Positions 13,112 to 22,567 of a stretch of 56,177 nucleotides of DNA are shown piece after piece. Source of the DNA: Fibrobacter sp. UWR4 (lineage in GTDB: Bacteria; Fibrobacterota; Fibrobacteria; Fibrobacterales; Fibrobacteraceae); assembly GCF_003149045.1 (NCBI RefSeq), contig NZ_QGDU01000024.1, positions 1 to 56,177 of the forward strand, in the 5' to 3' direction. A program made the translations under genes and the position numbers. Numbering within the stretch: the stretch's first letter is position 1; the number at the start of each line of letters is the position of its first letter. The notes under the pieces were generated by a model, which worked only from the letters and a program-made list of their open reading frames with translations, was not told the DNA's origin and made no database searches.

Positions 13112-13143
13112 AACACCTCGGGATTATCCCGCGGTGTTTTTTC
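13112..13143 (+). terminator. Terminator after GH2 gene
   Basis: AACACC-t-CGGGA pairs with TCCCG-c-GGTGTT, followed by TTTTTT. Confidence 0.85.
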
Positions 13144-13169
13144 ATGCCTAGCCATGTCTTGCCGCTTAA

Positions 13170-13199
13170 TGTCATGCTGAGGAAACTCAGCATCGGCTG
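13170..13199. repeat. REP-like intergenic palindrome, copy 2
   Basis: TGTCATGCTGAG-gaaa-CTCAGCATCGGCTG, the second copy of the element at 4032-4061. Two stem positions differ in a paired way between the copies. Confidence 0.7.
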
Positions 13200-13220
13200 T
13201 TTTGTTGTTCATTGATTGCT

Positions 13221-13235
13221 TTGATAAACTGTCCA
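13221..13235 (+). promoter_or_regulatory. Xylan-locus dyad, site 4 (before GH95 gene)
   Basis: TTGATA-AAC-TGTCCA, 87 bases before the GH95 start. It shares the 15-base spacing and TGTCCA right half with the other sites. The left half is the least symmetrical of the set. Confidence 0.6.
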
Positions 13236-13321
13236 CGAATGTTTTTTTCACGATGTTGTAATTCAAAACAGCCTTGGGTATTTTTACAACTATAAAGTTG
13301 GGTTAAAAAAAGAGGTTTTGT

Positions 13322-16321
13322 ATGATTCTCAAAAACATGATGTTCGGTTTGGGAATGAGCTTTGCCGCTCTTTCTGCTCCCATGTTTGTGGAGTCTGTTT
13401 CTGCAGCTCCCGAAACATCCCATGTACTTTGGTACAATAGTGATGCCGGCACCACGTTTACCAACGCATTGCCTATTGGTAACGGCTATATGGGCGGCAT
13501 GGTCTATGGCGGCGTCAGCAAGGACGTCATCAACCTGAACGAAGGTACCGTCTGGAATAGCGGCCCCGGCAGCAACAACAAGAGCGGTTCCGCGAGCAAG
13601 CTGGGCCAGATTCGTAATGCCCTGTTCTCTGGGGACTACAAGACTGCCGAAGATATGACCGGCAGCTTCTCCACCTACGATATTGCAAAGTTCCAGCCCG
13701 TTGGCGATTTGATTTTGAATTTCGGTCACACCGGTACAGATTACCGCCGTGAACTGGATCTTGAAACAGCAACAGCCAAGACCACCTATACTTCTGGCGG
13801 AGTCAAGTACACCCGCGAATATTTTGCCAGCTATCCGGACAATGTGATTGTGGTTCGCATTTCTGCAGACGCAAATGGCAAGGTCAATTTTGACGCCTCC
13901 TTCACGTGCCCCCACACCAACAAGAGTATAAAGAATGTGGGCTCCGATGGCCTCACTTTGGATGCGACCATCAATTCCATCAAGTTCCAGTCCCGCTTTG
14001 TAATCAAGGCCGATGGCGGTAAGGTTTCCGCTGGCAATGGTTCCGTCAAGGTGGAAGGGGCAAACTCCGCCTACATCATCTTGAATACAGGTACCAACTT
14101 TGTGTCCTTCAATAATGTTACGGCCAATCCGGGCGAACGCGCCGCTGCCGCAGTTGACGCAGCCAGCAAAAAAACTTATGACCAGCTGAAGTCTGCCCAC
14201 CTGAAGGACTATCAGGAACTGTATAACCGTGTTCGCCTGAACCTGGGATCCGCAGCCTCCAATGCTGGCGACATTACCTCCAGCCGCGTCAAGGCATTTA
14301 ACACTACTGACGACCCCTCCTTCGTGGAATTGTATTATCAGTTCGGTCGCTACCTCATGATTTCCTGCTCCCGTAAGGGCGGCCAGCCCGCCAACCTTCA
14401 GGGTATCTGGAATAATGAAATGAATCCTTCCTGGGGTTCCAAGTACACCACCAACATTAACTTGGAAATGAACTACTGGATGGTGGAATCCGCCAACCTC
14501 CAGGAATGCGGAGTTCCTCTGTTTGACAAGATCAAGGCTTTGGTAACTCAGGGTTCCAAGAGCGCCAAGGAAATTTGGGGCACCGACCGTGGCTGGGTTG
14601 TCCATCATAACACCGACCTCTGGAACCGTACAGGACCTGTGGATGGCTCCTGGGGTGTCTGGCCCTCTGGCGCAGGCTGGCTCAGCACCCACCTGTGGGA
14701 ACATTACCTTTACACCGGTGATAAGCAGTTCCTAAAGGATGCTTACGAAACCATGAAGGGCGCCGCTGAATTCTACCTCACCACTATGGTGGAAGAACCC
14801 AAGAGCGGCCACAAGTACCTGGTTACCGCTCCCAGTGATTCTCCGGAAAATACTCATGGAGGCTACAACGTCTGCTTTGGTCCCACCATGGATATCCAGA
14901 TTGCTCGTGATGCCTTCAATAATGCGATTGAAGCTTCCAAGATTCTGGGCGTAGACGAAGATCTTCGCGCTGATTTTGAATCTGCTGTAAAGCGCCTGCC
15001 GCCTAATCAGATTGGTAAGTATGGCCAGCTCATGGAATGGTTTGAAGACTGGGACGATCCTCGCAGCGATCACCGTCATGTGTCTCACCTCTATGGGCTT
15101 TTTCCCAGTGCACAGATTTCTGTAGACGGCACCAAGGATGAAGCGGAAGCCGCAAAGACCACTTTGACTCAGCGTGGTGATAATGCTACCGGTTGGTCTC
15201 TGGCCTGGAAGATTAACCTGTGGGCCCGTCTCCAGGATGGCGATCATGCTTACAAGCTGGTTCGTAACCTGCTGACTCCGGATCGTACCTACAATAACCT
15301 TTTTGATGCTCATCCGCCGTTCCAGATTGATGGTAACTTCGGTGCAGTCTCTGGCATTAACGAAATGTTCATCCAGAGCCAGGGCGGCAAGATCCGTGTT
15401 TTGCCTGCGCTTCCTTCCAAGTGGTCTAGCGGTAGCATTGCTGGCCTTAAGGCTCGCGGTGGCGTGACTGTGGATTCCCTTGCATGGAATAACGGCAAGC
15501 TGACTTATCTTGGCTTGAGCTCCACCAATAAGGATAACTTGACCATTGAATACAACGGCAACATCGCAAGCACCACTACCATGGCTGGCGGCAAGTACGA
15601 ATTCGATGGTAACTTGAAGCTGACCAATGAACCTTTCGAAGCTGTAGCTCTTCCCGCAAAGATTGAAGCGGAAGATTACGTGGCGATGGATGGCGTGGTC
15701 ATTGAACCGGATGAATCTGGCGAACCTAACATCGGCTGGATTGAAGACGGCGACTGGTCCGAATACTTCGTGAAGGCTCCTTCCGCTGGCCGCTACAACC
15801 TGAAGGTCCGCGTAGCTTCCGGCTCCGAGGAAAAGAGCACTATTACTGTTGCCAATGAAGCAGGAAAGACCCTTGGCACTATCACGGTGGATCCCGCAAA
15901 GACCAAGGGCTGGAATGACTGGTACGAAGAGGAAACTGAACTGGAACTTCCTGCAGGCGAGCAAACCCTGCGCTTCACTTTCAATGGAACAGGGTTCCTT
16001 ATGAATGTGGACAACTTCTCCCTGGATCCAGTTGCTTCCGACGGCATTTCCGTTGCCAGCCAAAGCGTCAACTCTCTGGAAGTTTCCCGCATGCCCATGT
16101 CCCGCGCAAGCATTGCCCTGATGGTCAAGGCCCCCGCCGGCGAAAGCTTTACGGTTCGGCTTCTGGATATGGATGGCCGCCAGGTGGCCATCTCCCGCGG
16201 CCTCGGCGGTACTATCTCTCTGGTGGAATTCGGCGCATCAAGTCTTCTTCCTCAGGGTAACTACATCGCCATCGTCAAGAGCGGTTCCTTCCAGAAAACG
16301 CTTCGTGTCTCAGCCTATTAA
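13322..16321 (+). CDS. Secreted GH95 alpha-L-fucosidase/galactosidase
   Basis: A 999-residue exported enzyme with a signal peptide of about 29 residues (ending VSA). The GH95 N-terminal domain is clear (LPIGNGYMGGMVYGG, NEGTVWNSGPG). The (alpha/alpha)6 barrel carries QGIWNNEMNPSWGSKYTTNI, the Asn pair of NINLEMNYW (about residues 378-387), the Glu of APSDSPEN (about 507) and the Asp of PFQIDGNFG (about 669), the positions used in catalysis in this family. Residues about 778-903 are a CBM6 (AEDYVAMDG, GWIEDGDWSEYFV, MNVDNFSLD). Residues 910-999 are a longer variant of the tail domain. GH95 enzymes release alpha-L-fucose or alpha-L-galactose, both known as xylan or xyloglucan side-chain ends; the preference cannot be read here. 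Confidence 0.92.
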   Translation: MILKNMMFGLGMSFAALSAPMFVESVSAAPETSHVLWYNSDAGTTFTNALPIGNGYMGGMVYGGVSKDVINLNEGTVWNSGPGSNNKSGSASKLGQIRNALFSGDYKTAEDMTGSFSTYDIAKFQPVGDLILNFGHTGTDYRRELDLETATAKTTYTSGGVKYTREYFASYPDNVIVVRISADANGKVNFDASFTCPHTNKSIKNVGSDGLTLDATINSIKFQSRFVIKADGGKVSAGNGSVKVEGANSAYIILNTGTNFVSFNNVTANPGERAAAAVDAASKKTYDQLKSAHLKDYQELYNRVRLNLGSAASNAGDITSSRVKAFNTTDDPSFVELYYQFGRYLMISCSRKGGQPANLQGIWNNEMNPSWGSKYTTNINLEMNYWMVESANLQECGVPLFDKIKALVTQGSKSAKEIWGTDRGWVVHHNTDLWNRTGPVDGSWGVWPSGAGWLSTHLWEHYLYTGDKQFLKDAYETMKGAAEFYLTTMVEEPKSGHKYLVTAPSDSPENTHGGYNVCFGPTMDIQIARDAFNNAIEASKILGVDEDLRADFESAVKRLPPNQIGKYGQLMEWFEDWDDPRSDHRHVSHLYGLFPSAQISVDGTKDEAEAAKTTLTQRGDNATGWSLAWKINLWARLQDGDHAYKLVRNLLTPDRTYNNLFDAHPPFQIDGNFGAVSGINEMFIQSQGGKIRVLPALPSKWSSGSIAGLKARGGVTVDSLAWNNGKLTYLGLSSTNKDNLTIEYNGNIASTTTMAGGKYEFDGNLKLTNEPFEAVALPAKIEAEDYVAMDGVVIEPDESGEPNIGWIEDGDWSEYFVKAPSAGRYNLKVRVASGSEEKSTITVANEAGKTLGTITVDPAKTKGWNDWYEEETELELPAGEQTLRFTFNGTGFLMNVDNFSLDPVASDGISVASQSVNSLEVSRMPMSRASIALMVKAPAGESFTVRLLDMDGRQVAISRGLGGTISLVEFGASSLLPQGNYIAIVKSGSFQKTLRVSAY

Positions 16322-16329
16322 TCTGTCGG

Positions 16330-16630
16330 ACGCTAGTACTAAACCTCAGAAAGGAGGATATTAGTACTAGCGTTTGCTGTATAGTAGAGGGACGACTAGT
16401 ACTAAAATGTATGTAATGTCAAATTCATACTATGATTTTGACTGTAATTGGACGAATTTTCCTTAAAAACTAGTACGAATTTTGGAAAAATAGCTGTTCG
16501 TACTAGTGACAAGACAAAATCGGTACTAAAAGCTAGTATCAAATTGAAAAAAGAGAGCGATTGGTACTAGTGTCGGGGATAGCCATGGCGTATTGCAGCT
16601 GGGGATAGCCATGGCGTTTTGTCACTAGTG
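16330..16630. repeat. Array of CTAGTAC-containing inverted repeats
   Basis: This is a gene-free gap. It holds at least eight ACTAGT/CTAGTAC-type motifs, arranged as nested dyads. ACGCTAGTACTAA (16330-16342) pairs with TTAGTACTAGCGT (16361-16373), a perfect 13-base stem. ACTAGTACGAA (16469-16479) pairs with TTCGTACTAGT (16497-16507), a perfect 11-base stem. Weaker pairs lie at 16522-16540, and ACTAGTG-type motifs at 16566 and 16622. No open frame looks coding. The function is unknown: a structured RNA, protein-binding array or mobile repeat are all possible. Confidence 0.7.
16575..16617. repeat. Direct repeat of 17 bases
   Basis: GGGGATAGCCATGGCGT occurs at 16575-16591 and again at 16601-16617, 26 bases apart, inside the CTAG-rich gap. 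The inner part GCCATGGC is itself a palindrome. Confidence 0.8.
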
Positions 16631-16652
16631 AACCTTAGTGTTATGCAAAAGA

Positions 16653-16681
16653 GTCCCCGCTTTTGGCGGAGACCTTTTTTT
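16653..16681. terminator. Bidirectional terminator between GH95 and esterase genes
   Basis: GTCCCCGC pairs with GCGGAGAC (one wobble), with a T run on the right for the plus strand and a shorter T-rich run in the other direction. It can serve both convergent genes. Confidence 0.75.
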
Positions 16682-16702
16682 GTTAGGAGAGAATGATAAT
16701 TC

Positions 16703-18217
16703 TTACGGCATGGTGAAGGACTTCAGGAAAGGCCAACCGACCTTGCCGTCGCCCTGTTCATGGCCGCCACCCTGCTTGGTGCAGAGAACGACCTTGGTGC
16801 CGTCCTTGCAGTTGGAGTATTCCTGGCAACCATTGGAATTGGTTGTGGGGCTGCCGGTACAACCGTTCTTTTCTGCCCAGAACTTGAAGTTGCCTTCGGC
16901 ACCCAGGAAGTTCAAACCGTCATTGAAACCACTGTCACCACCCTGGTAACGGCAAACGTTGTCGGCTGTGCCGCGGAACATGATGATGGAAATGGGACGT
17001 TCCGGATTGCAGGTGGCGCTGTTAGTTCTATTCAAGTCCATTGCGGCAGGTGCCACTGCCGCGTAGATGTCGGACATGTAGCAGGCTACGTGGTTGCTCA
17101 TGCCGCCGCCCATGGAAAATCCAGTTGCATAAACGCGCTTGGTGTCAATACAGACTTTTTCTTCCACCTGTTTAATCATTTCTCGGGAGAATTTCACGTC
17201 ATCGTCGTTGGAGCAGCAGGGACCCACATTCCAGCCGGCGCCCATCATGGACTTTCCGCCAGTACCATCGGGGTACAGAGAAATGACGCCTTCCTGGTCG
17301 GTCAAGTTCTTGTAGGTGGTGCCGCTGAGCTGTCCCTGGCCGGAACCTCCAATGGGGTGATAGTCAACAACCAGAGGTACAGCCTTGTCGCCCTTGTACT
17401 GGCTGGGGACGTGCATAATGAAAGTACGGCTCTTGCCGTCCACATTCACACTCATCCTGTGGTCTCCGGCCTGGTAAGTTTTCCCGATGCAGCTGATGGA
17501 TTCAGGAATCTTGCTGGAACTGGACTGGACGGGTGTTGCACTGGAGCTTGATGCCACCTGGGGCTTGCTGGAGCTGGAAACAGGCTTGGTGCTTGAGCTG
17601 GACTGGAAAGGAATAAACGGATTGGGGCTGGATTTCCTCATGGTGATTTTCACGTTGGTTTCCACATCCCTTGCCATGGTGTAGACGGTGTTGGCGTATC
17701 CGTCCTTGGAAAACTGCAGCGTTGCCATGGGGTCGCCCTCTTTTAAGAGAGCGTTCTTTGCGACGCCCTGCTTGGTAATCACGTAGTTTTCGCTTGCGTT
17801 TTGGACGGAAACTCGCAGAATCATCATTTTCTGGTTGCCAAGTTTCTGTAAGTCAATAGTGGCGTTCGGGGAGCTGAAGTTGTCCTGGAAGGTGATTTTG
17901 CCAAGGGCATCCATCAGAGTAGCCCTGATTTCCTTGCCGCTCTGGTTAACAATGTTCAGTAAGTTTCCCTGCTTTTGGACGGAAAGCCCGGATTTGGGGG
18001 CGATGCCGAAAATGGCGTCGGTTTCGTTAGAGATGGAAAAAACGCCATTTGCGTCCGATTCTGCTGCCAAACCTGCATAATTGAATGAATTAATGGCTAC
18101 TCCGGGAATTCCAAGACCGTCTTCCGAGACGACCTGCCCGGATAGGCTCCAGCCAAATGCCATTGAGGAAAACATGGCGATTCCGCCAGCCATTCCCATG
18201 ATGCGGGATAATTTCAT
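16703..18217 (-). CDS. Secreted CE1-type esterase (acetyl-xylan or feruloyl)
   Basis: A 504-residue exported esterase. The ATG at 18217 is chosen because an AAAGGAG site precedes it and a signal peptide (about residues 1-22) follows; the frame is open further upstream. Residues 24-185 include a carboxypeptidase-regulatory-like beta domain (GQVVSEDGLGIPGVAI) and a segment resembling the tail domain. A Ser-rich linker spans about 195-240. The esterase domain (about 245-504) is of CE1/PHB-depolymerase type: GFSMGGG (nucleophile Ser about 366), the Asp in RGTADNVC (about 416) and the His in GGGHEQG (about 484). The paired Cys and the xylan context fit a feruloyl or acetyl-xylan esterase. It has no CBM6 and faces the xylanase genes. 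Confidence 0.85.
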   Translation of the reverse strand: MKLSRIMGMAGGIAMFSSMAFGWSLSGQVVSEDGLGIPGVAINSFNYAGLAAESDANGVFSISNETDAIFGIAPKSGLSVQKQGNLLNIVNQSGKEIRATLMDALGKITFQDNFSSPNATIDLQKLGNQKMMILRVSVQNASENYVITKQGVAKNALLKEGDPMATLQFSKDGYANTVYTMARDVETNVKITMRKSSPNPFIPFQSSSSTKPVSSSSKPQVASSSSATPVQSSSSKIPESISCIGKTYQAGDHRMSVNVDGKSRTFIMHVPSQYKGDKAVPLVVDYHPIGGSGQGQLSGTTYKNLTDQEGVISLYPDGTGGKSMMGAGWNVGPCCSNDDDVKFSREMIKQVEEKVCIDTKRVYATGFSMGGGMSNHVACYMSDIYAAVAPAAMDLNRTNSATCNPERPISIIMFRGTADNVCRYQGGDSGFNDGLNFLGAEGNFKFWAEKNGCTGSPTTNSNGCQEYSNCKDGTKVVLCTKQGGGHEQGDGKVGWPFLKSFTMP

Positions 18218-18284
18218 AGCAAACACTCCTTTTGTTGCGGTTGATCCAAACCCGTTCAATACCAAACACACAATGCAAAAAGTA

Positions 18285-18299
18285 ATTCCAAGTTGGAAT
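18285..18299. promoter_or_regulatory. Palindrome upstream of esterase gene
   Basis: A perfect 15-base palindrome, ATTCCAA-G-TTGGAAT, 68 bases before the esterase start (minus strand). A related palindrome, TTGGAATATTCCAA, lies before the peptidase-like gene at 33214-33227. It is a candidate operator of a second type. The rest of the 18218-18570 gap is AT-rich and holds the xylan dyad at 18456 but no gene. Confidence 0.5.
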
Positions 18300-18455
18300 A
18301 TCTGGACGTACAGAAAATGAAGTTACCGTTAGCAAAATGCTAACAAGATTTTCTTTACAAGTTTGCGTGTTGTAAAAATATCCAAAAACGTGCTGTTTTA
18401 AAAATGGCGAATTTTAACGAAAAACGGCATATTTCACATCGTGTTGTACTTCTTA

Positions 18456-18470
18456 TGGACATTTTGTCCA
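18456..18470 (+). promoter_or_regulatory. Xylan-locus dyad, site 5 (before first GH10)
   Basis: A perfect palindrome, TGGACA-TTT-TGTCCA, extended by one more base pair to ATGGACA...TGTCCAT. It lies 101 bases before the first xylanase start. This is the most symmetrical core of the set and was the guide for finding the others. It also lies about 240 bases before the divergent esterase gene. Confidence 0.75.
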
Positions 18471-18570
18471 TGGAACTTGCATTTGAACTTGAGATATTCC
18501 GACTTGGGCGAAATAGATTTGAAAATGGTTGGAAAAACAATCCAATAAAACATAAAAAAGGATGTGGATT

Positions 18571-20475
18571 ATGAAAAAGTCTCTCGCAGCACTCGCTCTT
18601 GCTACTGCATGTGCAGTGCCGTCTTTCGCTGGCCCGGGTCTCGCCGATGGTGCAGCCAAGTTCGTGGGTAACATTACTACTCGCGGCCAGGTACGTTCTG
18701 ACTTCGGTCAGTACTGGAACCAGATTACCGCAGAAAACGAATGTAAGTGGGCTTCTATTGAAGGCTCTCGCGGCAATTATAATTTTAACGGCTGTAAGGC
18801 TGCCTATAACTGGGCAAAGCAGAACGGCGGTCACTTCAAGTTCCACGCTCTGGTTTGGGGTTCCCAGTATCCGAACTGGTTGAATGGCATGAGTGTTAAC
18901 GATACCAAGACTGCTATTACCCAGTGGTTCGACGCTGTTAAGAAGAATTTCCCCGATCTGGAAATGATCGACGTGGTGAACGAAGCTATCCGTACCGGTC
19001 AGGGCCAGTACCACTCTGGCTACGGCAAGAACAACAACATCATTGGCGCACTTGGTGGCGATAACAATGGTGACTATAACTTCGTGACTACCGCTTTCAA
19101 GATGGCCCGTGAACGTTGGCCGGATGCAATCTTGATCTATAACGACTATAACACTGTCCAGTGGCAGAAGAACGAAGGTATTCAGCTGGTCCAGACCATT
19201 CTTAAGAATGGCGCTCCGGTGGACGCCTACGGTCAGCAGGCTCACGACATGATGAGCCAGGGCGGTGGCGCTGGCGGTACCGGTGGCGGTGGCGTCTGCT
19301 TGAACATCAACACTCTTAAGAGCACCATCAAGGAAATTCACGACAAGGTCGGTATTCCTCTGTTCATCACTGAATACGACATCGCTACCGATGACGATAA
19401 CATTCAGAAGCAGTGCTACCAGGAACAGATTTCCTTCTTCATGGAAGCTCCGTACATCGCAGGTATCACCATTTGGGGCTACCTCTATGGTGCAACCTGG
19501 ACCACTAACGGTAACTCCGGTATCATTAAGGAAAGTGGCGGAAGAGTCACTGACCGTGCAGCTATGACCTGGCTGAAGTCCTACCTGAAGAGCAACAAGG
19601 GCGAAAATACTACTGGCCTCGCCGGTGGCACCGTTGTTGATCCGGAACCGCAGACTCCGTTCAAGGGCCAGCCCATTGCTGTCCCTGGCAAGATCGAAGC
19701 TGAAGACTTTGACGTTCCGGGTAAGGGCCGCAACGAAGATGGCTCTACCAATGCTTCCTATAGTGTAGCAACCTCCGGTCAGGGCAACTCCGACTACCGT
19801 AAGGGCGAAGGCGTCAATCTGTACAAGAGCGGTTCTGGTGTTGTCATCGGTTATAACAACGCTGGTAACTGGTACGAATATACCATCGACGTTGCTGAAA
19901 CTGGTACCTACACCGTTTATGCTGCAGTTGCTTCCGCTAACAACACTTCCAGCTTTAAGATGTCTGTTGGTGGCAAGGCTATCTCCGAAGAAATCGCAGT
20001 TCCCCAGGCAGCTTCCGGTGAAGAAAACTACAACGACTACAACAAGGTTGCATTTGACGTGAACCTCACCAAGGGCAAGCAGATCCTCCGTCTGGAAATC
20101 ACTGGCGACTGGTGCGATATCGACTACTTCAATATCGTGAAGAAGGGCGATGCTGACCCGAATCCGATTCCCAAGTCTTCTGCATCCGCTGATCCCGCTC
20201 CGACTTCTAGCGCTGCTGGTGATCCGGCTCCTGCATCCTCCTCTTCTATCGAAGGTGGTGACGCTATCGCTCAGAACCTGAACATGGATGTCGACAAGTT
20301 CGCAGAATACGACGTGTTCACTGCTCAGGGTATGTTCATGGGCCGCATGGGCGCCTACAACTTCAACGAAGCTATCAGCACCGTCAAGAACGGCAATCGC
20401 AAGTTCGCAAAGGGCTCCTACTTCGTCCGTAACCGTAGCACTGGCATGATGAAGAGCTTCCGCATCGTGAAGTAA
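18571..20475 (+). CDS. GH10 endo-xylanase with CBM6 (first copy)
   Basis: A 634-residue secreted endo-1,4-beta-xylanase. The ATG at 18571 follows AAAAAGGATG and opens a short signal peptide (about residues 1-22). The GH10 barrel covers about residues 25-350, with KFHALVWGSQYPNW, acid/base Glu in DVVNEAI (about 137), NDYN, and nucleophile Glu in ITEYDIA (about 267). A Gly-rich insert lies at about 230-242 (GGGAGGTGGGG). Residues 372-522 are a CBM6 (KIEAEDFDVPGKG, GYNNAGNWYEYTI, WCDIDYFNI). A Ser/Pro/Ala linker and the shared tail domain (567-634) follow. The next gene encodes a close paralogue in the same order, as in the known tandem GH10 genes of F. succinogenes. Confidence 0.95.
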   Translation: MKKSLAALALATACAVPSFAGPGLADGAAKFVGNITTRGQVRSDFGQYWNQITAENECKWASIEGSRGNYNFNGCKAAYNWAKQNGGHFKFHALVWGSQYPNWLNGMSVNDTKTAITQWFDAVKKNFPDLEMIDVVNEAIRTGQGQYHSGYGKNNNIIGALGGDNNGDYNFVTTAFKMARERWPDAILIYNDYNTVQWQKNEGIQLVQTILKNGAPVDAYGQQAHDMMSQGGGAGGTGGGGVCLNINTLKSTIKEIHDKVGIPLFITEYDIATDDDNIQKQCYQEQISFFMEAPYIAGITIWGYLYGATWTTNGNSGIIKESGGRVTDRAAMTWLKSYLKSNKGENTTGLAGGTVVDPEPQTPFKGQPIAVPGKIEAEDFDVPGKGRNEDGSTNASYSVATSGQGNSDYRKGEGVNLYKSGSGVVIGYNNAGNWYEYTIDVAETGTYTVYAAVASANNTSSFKMSVGGKAISEEIAVPQAASGEENYNDYNKVAFDVNLTKGKQILRLEITGDWCDIDYFNIVKKGDADPNPIPKSSASADPAPTSSAAGDPAPASSSSIEGGDAIAQNLNMDVDKFAEYDVFTAQGMFMGRMGAYNFNEAISTVKNGNRKFAKGSYFVRNRSTGMMKSFRIVK

Positions 20476-20509
20476 TCCGATCTAGCCAAAAACTCTCTCG
20501 AATATGAGG

Positions 20510-20545
20510 AATAACCCCCGGATTAGTCCGGGGGTTATTCCGTTT
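20510..20545 (+). terminator. Hairpin terminator after first GH10
   Basis: A 13-base perfect stem (AATAACCCCCGGA with TCCGGGGGTTATT) has a TTAG loop. The T tail is weak (CCGTTTT), so some read-through into the second xylanase gene is possible. This matters because no xylan dyad precedes that gene. Confidence 0.75.
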
Positions 20546-20638
20546 TGGATGGCCCAATAGCCGTTTTTTTTCAAAAAAAAGCTTTTCCGAGAGTACTTTA
20601 CGGAAGTGGTATGGGATTACCATAAAAAGGACGTGTGT

Positions 20639-22486
20639 ATGAAGAAGTTTGTAACGCTTGCTGCTGCAGGACTTGCTGCGGCCTCTGTTTCTTATGCGGC
20701 TTTTGCCGATGGCGGCGCCAAGTTTGTGGGCAATATTACCACTAAAGGCGAGATTCGTTCTGATTTCAGCCAGTACTGGAACCAGATAACCCCCGAAAAC
20801 GGCTGTAAGTGGGGATCTATCCATTCTCTCGATAACAACGGAAAAAGCCAGTTTGCCTGGGATAATTACGATAAGTGCTATAGTGCATATACCTGGGCTA
20901 AGGAAAAGCCCGGTCAGCGCCACTTCAAGTTCCATGCCCTGGTATGGGGCTCCCAGTACCCGCGGTTTCTCTGCAAGGGCGAAAACCCGGGGATTACAGT
21001 AGAAAAGACCAAGCAGTACATAACGGAATGGTTTGATGCGGTTGCAGCCAAGTTCCCGGATCTTGAATACATCGATGTGGTAAATGAAGCTATCTATTCA
21101 GGCGGAAACTACCATTCTGGCTACCTTGCTCCTGCCCAGGGAGCAGAAGGTGTAAGTACCGATGATGTAAAGTGCGGTGGATCCTATATTATTGACGCTC
21201 TTGGCGGTGACCGAGTTGTCAATGGCAAGCATCAGTACGACTTTATTACCACGGCTTTCAAGATGGCTCGTGAACGTTGGCCGAAAGCGGTCCTCATCTA
21301 CAACGACTACAATACCCTTTCCTGGCAGATGAACGAAGGTATTGAGCTGGTCCAGACGATTATCAAGAATGGCGCCCCGGTGGATGCCTATGGCCAGCAG
21401 GCTCACGACTGTGGTGGCATGAGCAAGTCTGACTTTGAGACCAAGATGACGAAAATCCATAACGAAACGGGACTTCCTCTGTTCATTACGGAATATGACA
21501 TTGGCAATGCGGACGATCAGGCCCAGAAAAATGACTTTGCCAACCAGATTCCTTTCATGTGGGAAACGCCCTGGATCGCGGGTATCACCATCTGGGGCTA
21601 TATCAACGGCTCTACCTGGCGCCAGAATACGGGTATTATGACCGAAGCCGGGCAGGATCGTGCGGCCATGACCTGGCTTAAGCAGTATTTTGCCCAGAAT
21701 CTTTCCAAGGGTCAGAATACGGCGGACTTTACACCGCTAGAACCTGTCCCGCAGGAACCGTTCGGTGGTGTCGCGTGGGAAATCCCTGGCAAGATCGAAG
21801 CCGAAAACTTTGACGTTCCGGGTATCGGCCTGGAAAATAAGTCCTACAGCGTTGCGAATGCGGGTAACGGTGATTCCGACTACCGTAAGGAAGAAAGCGT
21901 CAACCTTTACAAGAATGCGACCGGTGTGGTCATTGGCTACAACGATGAAGGCAACTGGTACGAATATACTGTTGATGTGAAGGAAACTGGCACTTACACC
22001 ATGTATGCTGCTGTAGCCTCTGCGAACAGTACCTCTAGCTTCAAACTTTCTATCGATGGCAAGGACGTGACGGAAGCTATTTCCGTTCCGAAGGCCTCCT
22101 CGGGTGAAGAAAACTACAGTGATTACAACAAGGTCAACGCTGATGTGAACCTCGCAGCTGGCAAGCACATCCTCCGCTTGACCGTCACTGGCGCCTGGTT
22201 CGATATAGACTACATGACCTTCGTTCCCAAGGGCGAAAAAGATCCGGAACCCATCGAAAAGGACAGTCCCCTTGCAATCGGCATGAATGTCGGTATGGGA
22301 GCCCAGGGTATGGTGGACTACGACGTGTATGATATGCATGGCAATTTTATGGGCCGTATGAGCGCCTATAGCTTTGGTCAGGCTGTTGAAAGCGTTAAGG
22401 GGGATCGCCGTGTCAAGAATCAGGGTGTGTTCTTCCTGCGCAATCGTACTACCGGCAAGATGCAGGCTGTACGTAATGTGAAGTAA
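20639..22486 (+). CDS. GH10 endo-xylanase with CBM6 (second copy)
   Basis: A 615-residue paralogue of the preceding xylanase. The ATG at 20639 follows AAAAAGGACG, matching the spacing of the first copy. The signal peptide ends near residue 22. The GH10 domain (about 25-365) has NEAI (Glu about 150) and ITEYDI (Glu about 284). Compared with the first copy it has extra loops (LDNNGKSQFAWDNY; QGAEGVSTDDVKCGG) and lacks the Gly-rich insert. The CBM6 (about 382-530: KIEAENFDVPGIG, GYNDEGNWYEYTV, WFDIDYMTF) and tail domain (542-615) are kept, while the Ser-rich linker is replaced by a short acidic one. There is no upstream dyad; expression may depend on read-through from the first copy or on its own promoter. 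Confidence 0.95.
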   Translation: MKKFVTLAAAGLAAASVSYAAFADGGAKFVGNITTKGEIRSDFSQYWNQITPENGCKWGSIHSLDNNGKSQFAWDNYDKCYSAYTWAKEKPGQRHFKFHALVWGSQYPRFLCKGENPGITVEKTKQYITEWFDAVAAKFPDLEYIDVVNEAIYSGGNYHSGYLAPAQGAEGVSTDDVKCGGSYIIDALGGDRVVNGKHQYDFITTAFKMARERWPKAVLIYNDYNTLSWQMNEGIELVQTIIKNGAPVDAYGQQAHDCGGMSKSDFETKMTKIHNETGLPLFITEYDIGNADDQAQKNDFANQIPFMWETPWIAGITIWGYINGSTWRQNTGIMTEAGQDRAAMTWLKQYFAQNLSKGQNTADFTPLEPVPQEPFGGVAWEIPGKIEAENFDVPGIGLENKSYSVANAGNGDSDYRKEESVNLYKNATGVVIGYNDEGNWYEYTVDVKETGTYTMYAAVASANSTSSFKLSIDGKDVTEAISVPKASSGEENYSDYNKVNADVNLAAGKHILRLTVTGAWFDIDYMTFVPKGEKDPEPIEKDSPLAIGMNVGMGAQGMVDYDVYDMHGNFMGRMSAYSFGQAVESVKGDRRVKNQGVFFLRNRTTGKMQAVRNVK

Positions 22487-22519
22487 TTCCTCTGTAACGC
22501 ATTCTCTCTCGAAATAAAT

Positions 22520-22554
22520 AGCCCTCGGATGGTTGGTCCGAGGGCTTTTCTTTT
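22520..22554 (+). terminator. Terminator after second GH10
   Basis: AGCCCTCGGA pairs with TCCGAGGGCT, followed by TTTTCTTTT. Confidence 0.88.
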
Positions 22555-22567
22555 GGTTGGGGCGGTA

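Noticed and set aside
16330-16630. Integron or transposon ends in the CTAG-rich gap
   Set aside because: No integrase or transposase gene, no target duplication and no element body can be seen. The repeats are short and clustered.
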